Source of the DNA: Acetobacteraceae bacterium UBA6159 | GTDB lineage: Bacteria > Pseudomonadota > Alphaproteobacteria > Acetobacterales > Acetobacteraceae | Direction: 5' to 3' | Assembly (NCBI GenBank): GCA_002422345.1 | Contig: DIUL01000150.1 | Location: 1-5,726 of the forward strand | DNA length: 5,726 nucleotides | Shown here: positions 1 through 5,434 of the stretch, one piece after another | Layout of the letters: each line of letters begins with the position of its first letter | Numbering within the stretch: the first letter of the stretch is position 1 | Made by a program: the position numbers and the translations under genes | Notes under the pieces: generated by a model | Databases searched by the model: none | The model's input: only the letters and a program-made list of their open reading frames with translations | Told to the model about the DNA's origin: nothing

Positions 1-48
1 TTTCATAGCGTTGAACAGCCTTGTCCCCCCCCTGGGTATCATATTAAT
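1..48 (-). other. Putative leader and start codon of a gene leaving the left edge
   Basis: Downstream of the leftward promoter at 49-78, the minus strand contains a run of eight G residues (25-32) and then an ATG at 6-4 followed by AAA, where the window ends. If transcription starts around position 42, the leader would be roughly 35 nt. The best Shine-Dalgarno-like match is AAGG, about 12 nt before the ATG, which is longer than ideal, so this start codon is only a guess. The region is much richer in A+T than the rest of the window, as expected for a promoter and leader. Only two codons are visible, so no product can be named. Confidence 0.3.
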
Positions 49-78
49 ATTGTAATCATCATCATGCGGAAATGTCAA
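49..78 (-). promoter_or_regulatory. Sigma70-type promoter pointing left
   Basis: Read on the minus strand, a perfect -35 box TTGACA (78-73) is followed after 18 nt by TACAAT (54-49), one mismatch from the TATAAT consensus. The surrounding 30-80 stretch is AT-rich, in contrast to the GC-rich genes. The -35 box begins one base after the stop codon of the PPC-domain gene (82-80), so this promoter cannot serve that gene. It would drive whatever lies to the left on the same strand. The box match and AT context are seen directly; promoter activity is inferred. Confidence 0.6.
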
Positions 79-79
79 T

Positions 80-940
80 TTAATCGGTAACGTGAACGTG
101 TGTGCCTTTTGTTCCCACCACCACCAAATCAAACGTAATCAAAACCCCATTCCCCCCTCTCACCAAAACCCCCTCATGCACCCCGCCCCCCATATCCACC
201 ACGGCCAAATCCACCTCCGCCCGTCCGGCCCGAACCCGCCCGGACCGAACCAGAACCTCCGTCGCCAAATCCCCAACCACCCGACCATCCGCGAACGAAG
301 CCCCAACCAGAGACCCCAAACTCCCCCGAACAACCGCATCCGACCACCCACAAGCAGCCGCGATCTCCTCCACCGCCAGAGTGACATCCACATTCGGCCG
401 CACCCGCGCCATCACCGCTGACGCCCCCGCGACCGCCCCGCCCTTAACCCCAAACAGCGTGAAATTCGTCTCCGCATCAAACCCCGTCTCCACCCGCACA
501 TCCGGAAACCCCCAGGCGGAGACAGCACCTGATCCCACCACCACACTCTCCCGAGGCAAAATATGCCCCCCACGGCGGGACCCATCAGGCTCCACCCAAA
601 CAGCGTGGCAATGCAGGAACGGCGCCCCCTCGGCCCAGCCAAACGTCAGGTTCGCCCGCTCCAACCGCGTCACCCCAACCGGCGCACGCGGCGCGGTGAA
701 ATACGCCACGTGGGACGCATCATCCGGCGGCCCCGGCATCACGTAACGGAACGGGTCCAGCGCCCCACCCTCAATCACCACCGTCCCACCCTGGAAACCA
801 GCGGCGACCAACGGCCCCGTCACAGCCTCATGCAACGTCACGCCGGTGCGCAACGGAAACGACAGCGCCTCCACCACGCCACCCGCCATCTCGACCCGAG
901 GAAACCCCAAAGGCCCCGGCTGCACCAAAGTCCGCATCAT
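80..940 (-). CDS. Two-domain PPC/DUF296 (AF0104-like) protein, 286 aa
   Basis: The protein appears to contain two tandem PPC/DUF296-type domains, roughly residues 15-135 and 155-280. The first carries the family's histidine motif: H110 and H112 in a LHCHAVW segment, then GGHIL with H126. The second holds SLGSLVGASFADGR (about 207-220), an ATEVLV strand and a C-terminal ITFDLVVVG strand. Plant and bacterial PPC proteins are often labelled DNA-binding, but no AT-hook is present, and the HxH...GGH arrangement resembles a metal site. DNA binding should therefore not be assumed, and the true function is unknown. No signal peptide or membrane segment is seen. The start is ATG at 940, whose ATGA overlaps the TGA of the upstream transferase gene (939-937). 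A second ATG follows immediately at 937-935 and has better spacing from a GGTGGG ribosome-binding sequence, so either may be used. The overlap implies co-transcription and translational coupling with the transferase. Family call is confident; role is not. Confidence 0.85.
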   Translation of the reverse strand: MMRTLVQPGPLGFPRVEMAGGVVEALSFPLRTGVTLHEAVTGPLVAAGFQGGTVVIEGGALDPFRYVMPGPPDDASHVAYFTAPRAPVGVTRLERANLTFGWAEGAPFLHCHAVWVEPDGSRRGGHILPRESVVVGSGAVSAWGFPDVRVETGFDAETNFTLFGVKGGAVAGASAVMARVRPNVDVTLAVEEIAAACGWSDAVVRGSLGSLVGASFADGRVVGDLATEVLVRSGRVRAGRAEVDLAVVDMGGGVHEGVLVRGGNGVLITFDLVVVGTKGTHVHVTD

Positions 941-2717
941 CGTCCCACCGCGTAACCCTGCATGCCGCGCGGATTGGCGCCGGCGAACATCTGCCCGTCG
1001 TTTTCAAGCCGAGCACCGGAGAGTCGGCCTTCTGACCAGTCGTCACCACGGTCGGCGAGGTGCCCGCGCGCGCGCATATCGGCCAGAACGGCGTCGGAAT
1101 AGCGCCCCTCCAGCACCAGACGGCCCGGGCGGGCGACGCGCGGCCAGAAGCTCGACGGCCAATGTTCCGAATGAAACGACGGCGCGTCGATCGCCTGCTG
1201 GATGCCCATCCGGTGATGCACCATCCGCAGGAACATGATGACCGACCACTGGTCCTGCTGCTCCCCGCCCGGCGTCCCGAACGCCATCCACCCCTTCCCC
1301 CCACGCAACGCCATGCTCGGCGACAAAGTCGTACGGGGGCGTTTGTTGGGTGCCAGACTGTTCGGCAACCCAGGCCGCAGCCAGAACATCTGCCCGCGGC
1401 TGCCCAGGGGAAACCCAAGCTCGGGGATCACGGGCGACGATTGCAGCCACCCCGCGGATGGCGTCGCCGACACCATGTTTCCGTGCCGGTCGATCACATC
1501 AAGATGGCACGTATCGCCGCTGGAGGCACCCAGCCGAGACACCGTCGGCTCTCCACTGCCGGACACATCCCCCGCCAGCAGCGCCGCGCGAGACGCCGCG
1601 TTGTGATCGACGGTGTTCGTGAAATTCGGCACCGTGCCAGGTCGCAGCGCCATCGAAGCCTCCGGCCCGATCAGCGCGCGCCGGTCGGCCGCGTAACCAT
1701 CCGACAGCAGGACATCCATCGGCACCGAAACGTGGTCAGGGTCGCCATAGAACGCCTCCCGATCCGCGAAGGCGAGTTTCATCGCCTCGGTCACGACATG
1801 CACGAAGTCGCCGCCCACCGGGTCCATCGCGCCGATGTCGGAACCTTTCAGGATCGAGAGCATCTGCGGGAACACCGGCCCCTGGCTCCACGGCCCGCAT
1901 TTCAGCACGGTGTACTCGCCGTAGTCATACGCGAGAGGCTTTTCCACCGGCGCCGACCAGCGCGCCATGTCATCCCCCGTCAGCAGCCCGCGATGGCGCC
2001 GGCCGGACACATCGAGAATTTCATTGTCGCGAAAGAACCGATCCACCGCCTCGGCCACGAAACCGCTGTACCAGGCGCGGCGGGCGGCATCGATGCGGGC
2101 TTCGCGTGTGGCGCCGACGGACTCACGCAGAACCCGTTCCCAGGTATCCGCCAGCGCGGGACGCTTCAGCAACGATCCCGGCGCGGGGACGTTGCCGCCT
2201 GGCAGGAAGACGGCGGCCGAGGTCTTCCACTCCCGCTCAAACATCGGCTTCATCGTCTGGATTTGCGCACTGATCCGCCCGACAACATGGCAGCCGTTGC
2301 GCGCGTAACCAATCGCGTAGGCCATCACGTCGGCGAGTTCCCACGTGCCCCAATCACGCAGCATCCGCGCCCAGGCGTCGAAGGCACCGGGCACGACGGC
2401 GGGCAGCAGTCCGGTGCCGGGGATCAGGTCCAGGCCGAGGGCGGCAAAGGCCTCCAACGTCGCGGCCTGGGGCGATGGGCCCTGGCCGCAGATCACGTGC
2501 TGGGTGCCGGCACGAGCGTCATGGATGATGATCGGCGCGTCGCCGCCGGGTCCGTTCAAATGCGGTTCGGCGACCTGCAGCACGAAGCCGCCGGCCACGG
2601 CCGCGTCGAAGGCGTTACCTCCGCGTTCGAGCACGGCCATGGCGGTCTGGCTCGCGAGCCAATGCGTGCTGGCGGCGACGCCGAAGGTGCCGGCGATTTC
2701 CGGTCTGGTGGTGACAT
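937..2717 (-). CDS. Gamma-glutamyltransferase family protein, start region frameshifted
   Basis: This is an N-terminal-nucleophile hydrolase related to gamma-glutamyltranspeptidases, which are made as a single chain and self-cleave into large and small subunits. Visible motifs, numbered as if codon 2 were intact (593 aa): ERGGNAFDAAVA (31-42), EPHLNGPGGD (51-60), the cleavage-site motif GDTCH with the presumed nucleophile Thr403, HGNMVSATPS (about 412-421), GTPGGEQQDQW (481-491) and a C-terminal ANPRGMQGYA. Thr403 leaves a small subunit of about 190 residues, as in classical enzymes. The motifs match the divergent subfamily with GDT.H and GGxQQDQW rather than classical Ggt, so the substrate is uncertain. 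No signal peptide is visible, suggesting a cytoplasmic enzyme. The body is open from 2712 to the stop at 939-937. The only well-placed ATG (2717-2715), with ribosome binding site GGGAG at 2730-2726, is out of frame by one base. One extra base after ATG-T would give an MFTTRPEI start, which I recall as usual in this subfamily. The first in-frame ATG is at 2640 (567 aa) and would lose the first beta-strand. The gene is followed by, and coupled to, the PPC gene. Confidence 0.85.
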
Positions 2718-2730
2718 CGCGTGGACTCCC
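2715..2730 (-). promoter_or_regulatory. Ribosome binding site and out-of-frame ATG of the transferase gene
   Basis: On the minus strand, GGGAG (2730-2726) lies 8 nt before ATG (2717-2715), a normal initiation arrangement and the only good one in the 130-bp gap. Translation from this ATG in its own frame meets TGA at 2558-2556 after 53 codons. The transferase frame begins at ACC 2712-2710, leaving only two bases (TC) between the ATG and the next in-frame codon. This is why a one-base loss right after the start codon is suspected. Confidence 0.6.
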
Positions 2731-2847
2731 GATTTCTGGGCGGCACGCTACCGCATCTCCGGCGGGGACGGAATCAGGCGCTTTGTCACGGAGCTGTCGC
2801 TTTGTGCGATGGACGACCCCCGCTATTTTGGGGGGTGGAGGATTCTG
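2718..2847. promoter_or_regulatory. Divergent intergenic region between the transferase gene and phnN
   Basis: This 130-bp gap must hold the promoters for the leftward transferase operon and rightward phnN. I see no convincing -35/-10 pair on either strand. The nearest rightward candidate, TTGTGC (2802-2807) with TATTTT (2824-2829), matches poorly and would place the transcript start at the phnN ribosome binding site. A small inverted repeat, ACCCCC (2816-2821) with GGGGGT (2831-2836) and a 9-nt AT-rich loop, directly abuts the phnN Shine-Dalgarno GGAGG (2837-2841). Confidence 0.4.
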
Positions 2848-3372
2848 ATGCTCATACTGGTGGTGGGGCCGAGCGGCGCTGGGAAGGACACGTTGCTTGG
2901 GGCGGCACGGGAGGCTTTGGCGGATGACCCGAGCTTCCGCTTTGTCCGCCGCGTCATCACCCGTCCGGCCGATGCGGGGCATGAGGATCATGAACCCGCC
3001 TCGGACGCCGACTTCGCCACGCGGGTCTTTGCGCTGCGCTGGTCCGCGCATGGGCTGTCGTATGGCATTCCGCTGGATATCGAAACGGACCTGGCGCGCG
3101 GGGTTTCGGTCGTTGCGAATGTGTCGCGCGGGGTGATCGCGGAGGCGGCTGCGCGCTACCCCACCCGTGTGATCCTGGTCACCGCGCAACCGGATGTGCT
3201 GGCCGCCCGTCTGTCCGCGCGAGGCCGCGAAACGGCCACCGACGTTGCGGCGCGGTTGGCCCGGGATGTGCCTCTGCCGGAGGGGGTTCCCGTAACGACG
3301 GTGATGAATGACGCGACGCCCGAGGCCGGTGCCGCTCGGTTCCTGGCCGCTCTGCGGAGGGATGTGGGGTAG
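2848..3372 (+). CDS. phnN: Ribose 1,5-bisphosphate phosphokinase PhnN, 174 aa
   Basis: PhnN uses ATP to convert ribose 1,5-bisphosphate to 5-phosphoribosyl 1-diphosphate (PRPP), the last salvage step of the carbon-phosphorus lyase pathway; it is a cytoplasmic P-loop kinase related to guanylate kinase. Evidence in the sequence: Walker A GPSGAGKD (residues 7-14) with the Asp typical of PhnN, RRVITRP (34-40) followed by acidic residues in GHEDHE, the family motif WSAHGLSYGIP (65-75), LSARGRE (122-128, lid-like arginines) and a C-terminal NDATPEAGAARFLAAL segment. At 174 aa it is slightly shorter than the roughly 185 aa of E. coli PhnN but has both ends. The start is ATG 2848, with GGAGG at 2837-2841 and 6 nt spacing. 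The reading frame is open far upstream, antisense to the transferase gene, but that extension is not supported. No other phn gene is in view, so it may act as a stand-alone PRPP route or belong to a dispersed phn set. Confidence 0.93.
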   Translation: MLILVVGPSGAGKDTLLGAAREALADDPSFRFVRRVITRPADAGHEDHEPASDADFATRVFALRWSAHGLSYGIPLDIETDLARGVSVVANVSRGVIAEAAARYPTRVILVTAQPDVLAARLSARGRETATDVAARLARDVPLPEGVPVTTVMNDATPEAGAARFLAALRRDVG

Positions 3373-3386
3373 GCATCCGCGCAGCA

Positions 3387-3416
3387 CCGTGGCGGCCGCA
3401 GGGCCGCCATCCACGG
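3387..3416 (+). terminator. GC-rich hairpin after phnN
   Basis: GGCGGCC (3391-3397) pairs perfectly with GGCCGCC (3402-3408) around a GCAG loop. The stem is extended after a 4-nt bulge by CCGT (3387-3390) with ACGG (3413-3416). It begins 15 bp after the phnN stop, a typical position for a terminator, but lacks the trailing U-tract (the following bases are ATTATGT). It may be a terminator, an RNA-stabilising structure, or part of an interspersed palindromic element. Confidence 0.45.
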
Positions 3417-3447
3417 ATTATGTAGTCCGGTCCAGCAAAGTCGTGGG

Positions 3448-3467
3448 TGGTGGGCCTGCGCCCACCA
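3448..3467. repeat. Perfect 8-bp-stem hairpin
   Basis: TGGTGGGC (3448-3455) and GCCCACCA (3460-3467) are exact reverse complements around a CTGC loop. On the minus strand it sits directly after a CCCCGTCATGG word (3475-3465, overlapping the stem). The same word begins the palindrome at 5270-5306, suggesting a related extragenic element. It could act as a bidirectional transcription barrier between the convergent genes. Confidence 0.5.
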
Positions 3468-3521
3468 TGACGGGGTGGTAAGGCCGGTCCCCAATACCCC
3501 CATGACGAGGTGGTAGGGCCG
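3466..3521. repeat. Two 21-bp near-identical direct repeats, 35 bp apart
   Basis: Units at 3466-3486 and 3501-3521 both begin CATGACG and end GGCCG, differing at two positions before the last base (G/A at the eighth position and A/G at the fifteenth). A 14-bp spacer separates them. The first unit overlaps the end of the preceding hairpin. This looks like a partially duplicated extragenic element; no coding role is evident. Confidence 0.5.
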
Positions 3522-3537
3522 TCGCCTCCAAGCCCCC

Positions 3538-4704
3538 CTAAGCCTCCCCCGCCGGCTGGGGCACGCCCAGCAGGTGCCGCCCATACGGCACCATCGCCAG
3601 TTGCCGGTGCACCACGGAGTGCGTGGCAATCGTCAATACGTCCCGCAACAACGGCTGCAACGGGTCCTTGTCGTAGACGATGCGGGCGCCACAGACCTCC
3701 ACCAGCTTCTGCACGCCGGCGCGGAGCTGGTCCGTCGCGTGGGCGATGTCTCGGCGGTTGCGCATCACGTCGAGCGGCGTGATCGCCTCCCCCGCCTCCA
3801 CCCGCGCCACGCTCTCGGCCCGGCGCGTCCGCATCACCAGCGTGGCCAGGTCGATCATCGCCGACGCCTCGCCCAGCGCCATCTGCACGACCTCGGACGC
3901 CGCCAGGTCGTGCACCCCGCGGGACAGGCGGGATTTCAGCATCTCGGGCACCACCTCCAGCGCCCGCCTGGCCAGGGAGAACCCGACGACCGGCAGGGAG
4001 AACGGCACCAGATATCCCCGCGGCGCGCGCAGCAGCGGATAATCCGAATGCACGCGGCTGCCGGGCGTTGTCCCCTCCATCAGATCCTTCAGCAGCACCG
4101 TCCGATGCTCCGGCAAGAAGGCATCCCGGATCACCAGCGACCGGCTGGCCGTGCCGCGCAGGCCCAGGACATGCCAGTCATCCTCGATCTCGATCTCGCT
4201 CATGGGCACGAGCATGTAACGAGTCGGCCGGTTCCCCGCCGCGTCCTCGGCCCGCGCGCCGATGATCGCCCATTGCGCGTGCAGACACCCCGACGAAAAC
4301 CCGAACCGCCCCGACAGCCGCCACCCGCCATCGGTCCGCTTCGCCGTCTCCCGCGGGGCGAGCGACGAAGACGCCAGCGCCGCCGGATTATCGCCCCAGA
4401 CGTCGATCTGCGCCTGCTCAGGCATGCAGGCGATGATCCATTGATGCTCCCCCAGCACCGTGTAGACCCAGGCGGAGGCGCCGCAGCCCTCGGCAAGCGC
4501 TTCCCCGATGCCGGAGAAAACGTCAAACCCCATCTGCAACCCGCCGAAACGCCGCGGCTGCAAGGCGCGATACAGATCGAGGCGGTGATACGCCGCCACA
4601 CTCTCCCCCGCCACCGCCCGATCCGCGTCCGCCGCCGCCGCTCGGCTGCGCAGATCGGGGATCAGGGAGCGCGCGCGGGCGATCAGGCAGGCGGGATCGG
4701 TCAT
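3538..4704 (-). CDS. Acyl-CoA-dehydrogenase-fold flavin-dependent monooxygenase-like protein, 388 aa
   Basis: The protein has the acyl-CoA dehydrogenase fold of two-component, reduced-flavin-dependent monooxygenases such as HsaA and p-hydroxyphenylacetate hydroxylase oxygenase components. An N-terminal helical domain (about 1-105) includes RRFGG (51-55) and GASAWVYTVLGEHQW (75-89). The middle beta domain has WRLSGRFGFSSGCLHAQW (128-145) and WHVLGLRGTASRSL (177-190). The C-terminal helical domain ends with RDVLTIATHSVVHRQL and YGRHLLG, as in HsaA-like enzymes. I see no obvious acyl-CoA dehydrogenase catalytic glutamate, but did not align it. Family members usually hydroxylate aromatic or related substrates using FADH2 or FMNH2 from a separate reductase, which is not in this window. 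The start is ATG 4704 with GAGG 8 nt upstream; this ribosome binding site overlaps the TGA stop of the SnoaL-like gene, indicating one operon. Length and both ends look complete. Substrate cannot be inferred. Confidence 0.82.
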   Translation of the reverse strand: MTDPACLIARARSLIPDLRSRAAAADADRAVAGESVAAYHRLDLYRALQPRRFGGLQMGFDVFSGIGEALAEGCGASAWVYTVLGEHQWIIACMPEQAQIDVWGDNPAALASSSLAPRETAKRTDGGWRLSGRFGFSSGCLHAQWAIIGARAEDAAGNRPTRYMLVPMSEIEIEDDWHVLGLRGTASRSLVIRDAFLPEHRTVLLKDLMEGTTPGSRVHSDYPLLRAPRGYLVPFSLPVVGFSLARRALEVVPEMLKSRLSRGVHDLAASEVVQMALGEASAMIDLATLVMRTRRAESVARVEAGEAITPLDVMRNRRDIAHATDQLRAGVQKLVEVCGARIVYDKDPLQPLLRDVLTIATHSVVHRQLAMVPYGRHLLGVPQPAGEA

Positions 4705-4714
4705 CGGATCAGCC

Positions 4715-5107
4715 TCAGGCAGCCCAGGAGGAGCGGGCCTGGATGCCCCAGCGTCCGTCCAGTTTTGTTACTATATACAAAGAACGGTAGCTGCCGATCG
4801 CGCTGCCATCGGCGCGGTAGCGGGTGAACTGGACGCGGAAATGGACCTTGTCGGGGCCGGAGTCGACGGGTTCGACATAGTCCCATGCGGTGCGCGCCCA
4901 CCCCTCGGCCTGGCCGGTGCGGCCCCAAACGGCGCTGCGGAAATCGGCGGGCGTGGCCATGACGGTGACCTGGCCGCTGTGCAGGCGGACATGGGGGAAG
5001 TGGAACCAGGTGGTCCGCAACGCCTCGGCGTCCTGCGCGTTGAAGGCGACCATGAAGCCATCCATGACGGCGCGGGCTTCGGCGATCGCAATGTCGGTCT
5101 GGGTCAT
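4715..5107 (-). CDS. SnoaL/NTF2-like protein, 130 aa
   Basis: This small protein has the length and pattern of the SnoaL-like/NTF2-like (DUF4440-type) cone fold, used by ketosteroid isomerase, polyketide cyclases and many uncharacterised proteins. Visible features are an N-terminal helix with FMVAFNAQDAEALRTTW (18-34), the FPHVRLHSG segment (37-45), and a C-terminal sheet with KVHFRVQFTRYRADGSAIG, SLYIVTK and GRWGIQARSS. There is no signal peptide, so it is probably cytoplasmic. I chose ATG 5107 because the preceding open frame runs through a palindromic repeat and reads as low-complexity Arg/Pro-rich sequence. No strong Shine-Dalgarno precedes this ATG. Its stop is 10 bp before the monooxygenase start, so the two are probably co-expressed and may act on one substrate pathway. 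Catalytic activity is not demonstrable here. Confidence 0.82.
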   Translation of the reverse strand: MTQTDIAIAEARAVMDGFMVAFNAQDAEALRTTWFHFPHVRLHSGQVTVMATPADFRSAVWGRTGQAEGWARTAWDYVEPVDSGPDKVHFRVQFTRYRADGSAIGSYRSLYIVTKLDGRWGIQARSSWAA

Positions 5108-5269
5108 GACGGCGGGTCCGGATGGTGGGGGCGAGAGATTACGCCGGGGTCGGGGGCTGGGCCAGGGGTTGGATGGCGGGCCAATGGTTGGGCGCCGAAC
5201 CAGGGTTTGGCGCGCGGTGGAACGGACGAACACCGGCTGGTCGAGCGGCGCCGCCCCCCTTCCTTCCCC

Positions 5270-5306
5270 CGTCATGGCCGGACCTGATCCGGCCATCGCC
5301 AGGGAC
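5270..5306 (+). repeat. 37-bp extragenic palindromic unit, copy 1
   Basis: The unit contains a perfect 9-bp stem, ATGGCCGGA (5274-5282) with TCCGGCCAT (5288-5296), around a CCTGA loop, followed by CGCCAGGGAC. It matches the reverse complement of copy 2 at 28 of 37 positions. Short palindromes of this style are common between genes in GC-rich alphaproteobacteria and may be mobilised or act as RNA hairpins. Confidence 0.65.
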
Positions 5307-5346
5307 CGTGGCGGATGGGGCCGCGCACGAACCCCAGACGCAAGGA

Positions 5347-5383
5347 GTCCCGGGCGATGGTCGGGTCGAACCCGACCAGGACG
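5347..5383 (-). repeat. 37-bp extragenic palindromic unit, copy 2 (inverted)
   Basis: Within this unit GGTCGGGT (5359-5366) pairs perfectly with ACCCGACC (5370-5377) around a CGA loop. Read on the minus strand, it aligns end to end with copy 1. Several of the nine differences fall at paired positions of the stem, with both arms changed so that pairing is kept. It lies about 50 bp after the stop of the TPR gene and could also serve as its terminator hairpin. Confidence 0.65.
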
Positions 5384-5434
5384 AGAAAGAGAGAGCGCGG
5401 CGGGACGAAGGGCACGGGGACGCGCCAACCGGCG

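Larger units (their letters stand above)
3373..3537. other. Convergent intergenic region with hairpins and a short repeat
   Basis: This 165-bp gap separates the ends of phnN (plus) and the flavin-monooxygenase gene (minus). It holds two strong inverted repeats (3387-3416 and 3448-3467) and a 21-bp near-direct repeat (3466-3486 and 3501-3521). No credible gene fits. The hairpins probably end transcription from one or both sides, but neither is followed by a T-run on either strand, so intrinsic termination of the classical kind is not shown. Confidence 0.6.
5108..5434. other. 327-bp gene-free region with palindromic repeats
   Basis: This lies between the end of the TPR gene and the start of the SnoaL-like gene, all on the minus strand. 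Its centre contains the inverted pair of palindromic repeats (5270-5306 and 5347-5383). The promoter for the SnoaL-like/monooxygenase operon should be in 5108-5269. The only candidate I see on the minus strand is a TAATCT-like -10 near 5140 with a poor -35, so no promoter is assigned. Open frames through it are Arg/Pro-rich and judged non-coding. Confidence 0.6.

Noticed and set aside
2802..2829. Possible phnN promoter TTGTGC-16 nt-TATTTT
   Set aside because: Both boxes match poorly and the transcript would begin at the ribosome binding site, leaving almost no leader.
1060..3372. Long plus-strand open frame that continues in frame into phnN
   Set aside because: The part before 2848 is antisense to the well-supported transferase gene, is His/Arg/Pro-rich with no family motif, and phnN has its own ribosome binding site and ATG at 2848.
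2718..3414. N-terminal extension of the transferase open frame up to 3414
   Set aside because: It is antisense to phnN, lacks any transferase motif, and has no plausible start codon near the conserved N-terminus; it is an open frame caused by high GC.
3466..3521. Possible CRISPR-like repeat-spacer-repeat
   Set aside because: There are only two imperfect units with a 14-bp spacer and no cas genes; it fits a duplicated extragenic element better.
3574..4827. Plus-strand open frame of 417 codons
   Set aside because: It is the complement of the monooxygenase-like gene, rich in His/Arg/Gln, with no recognisable motif.
5108..5428. N-terminal extension of the SnoaL-like protein up to 5428
   Set aside because: It reads through both palindromic repeats and is Arg/Pro/Ser-rich; the family normally starts at about the ATG at 5107.
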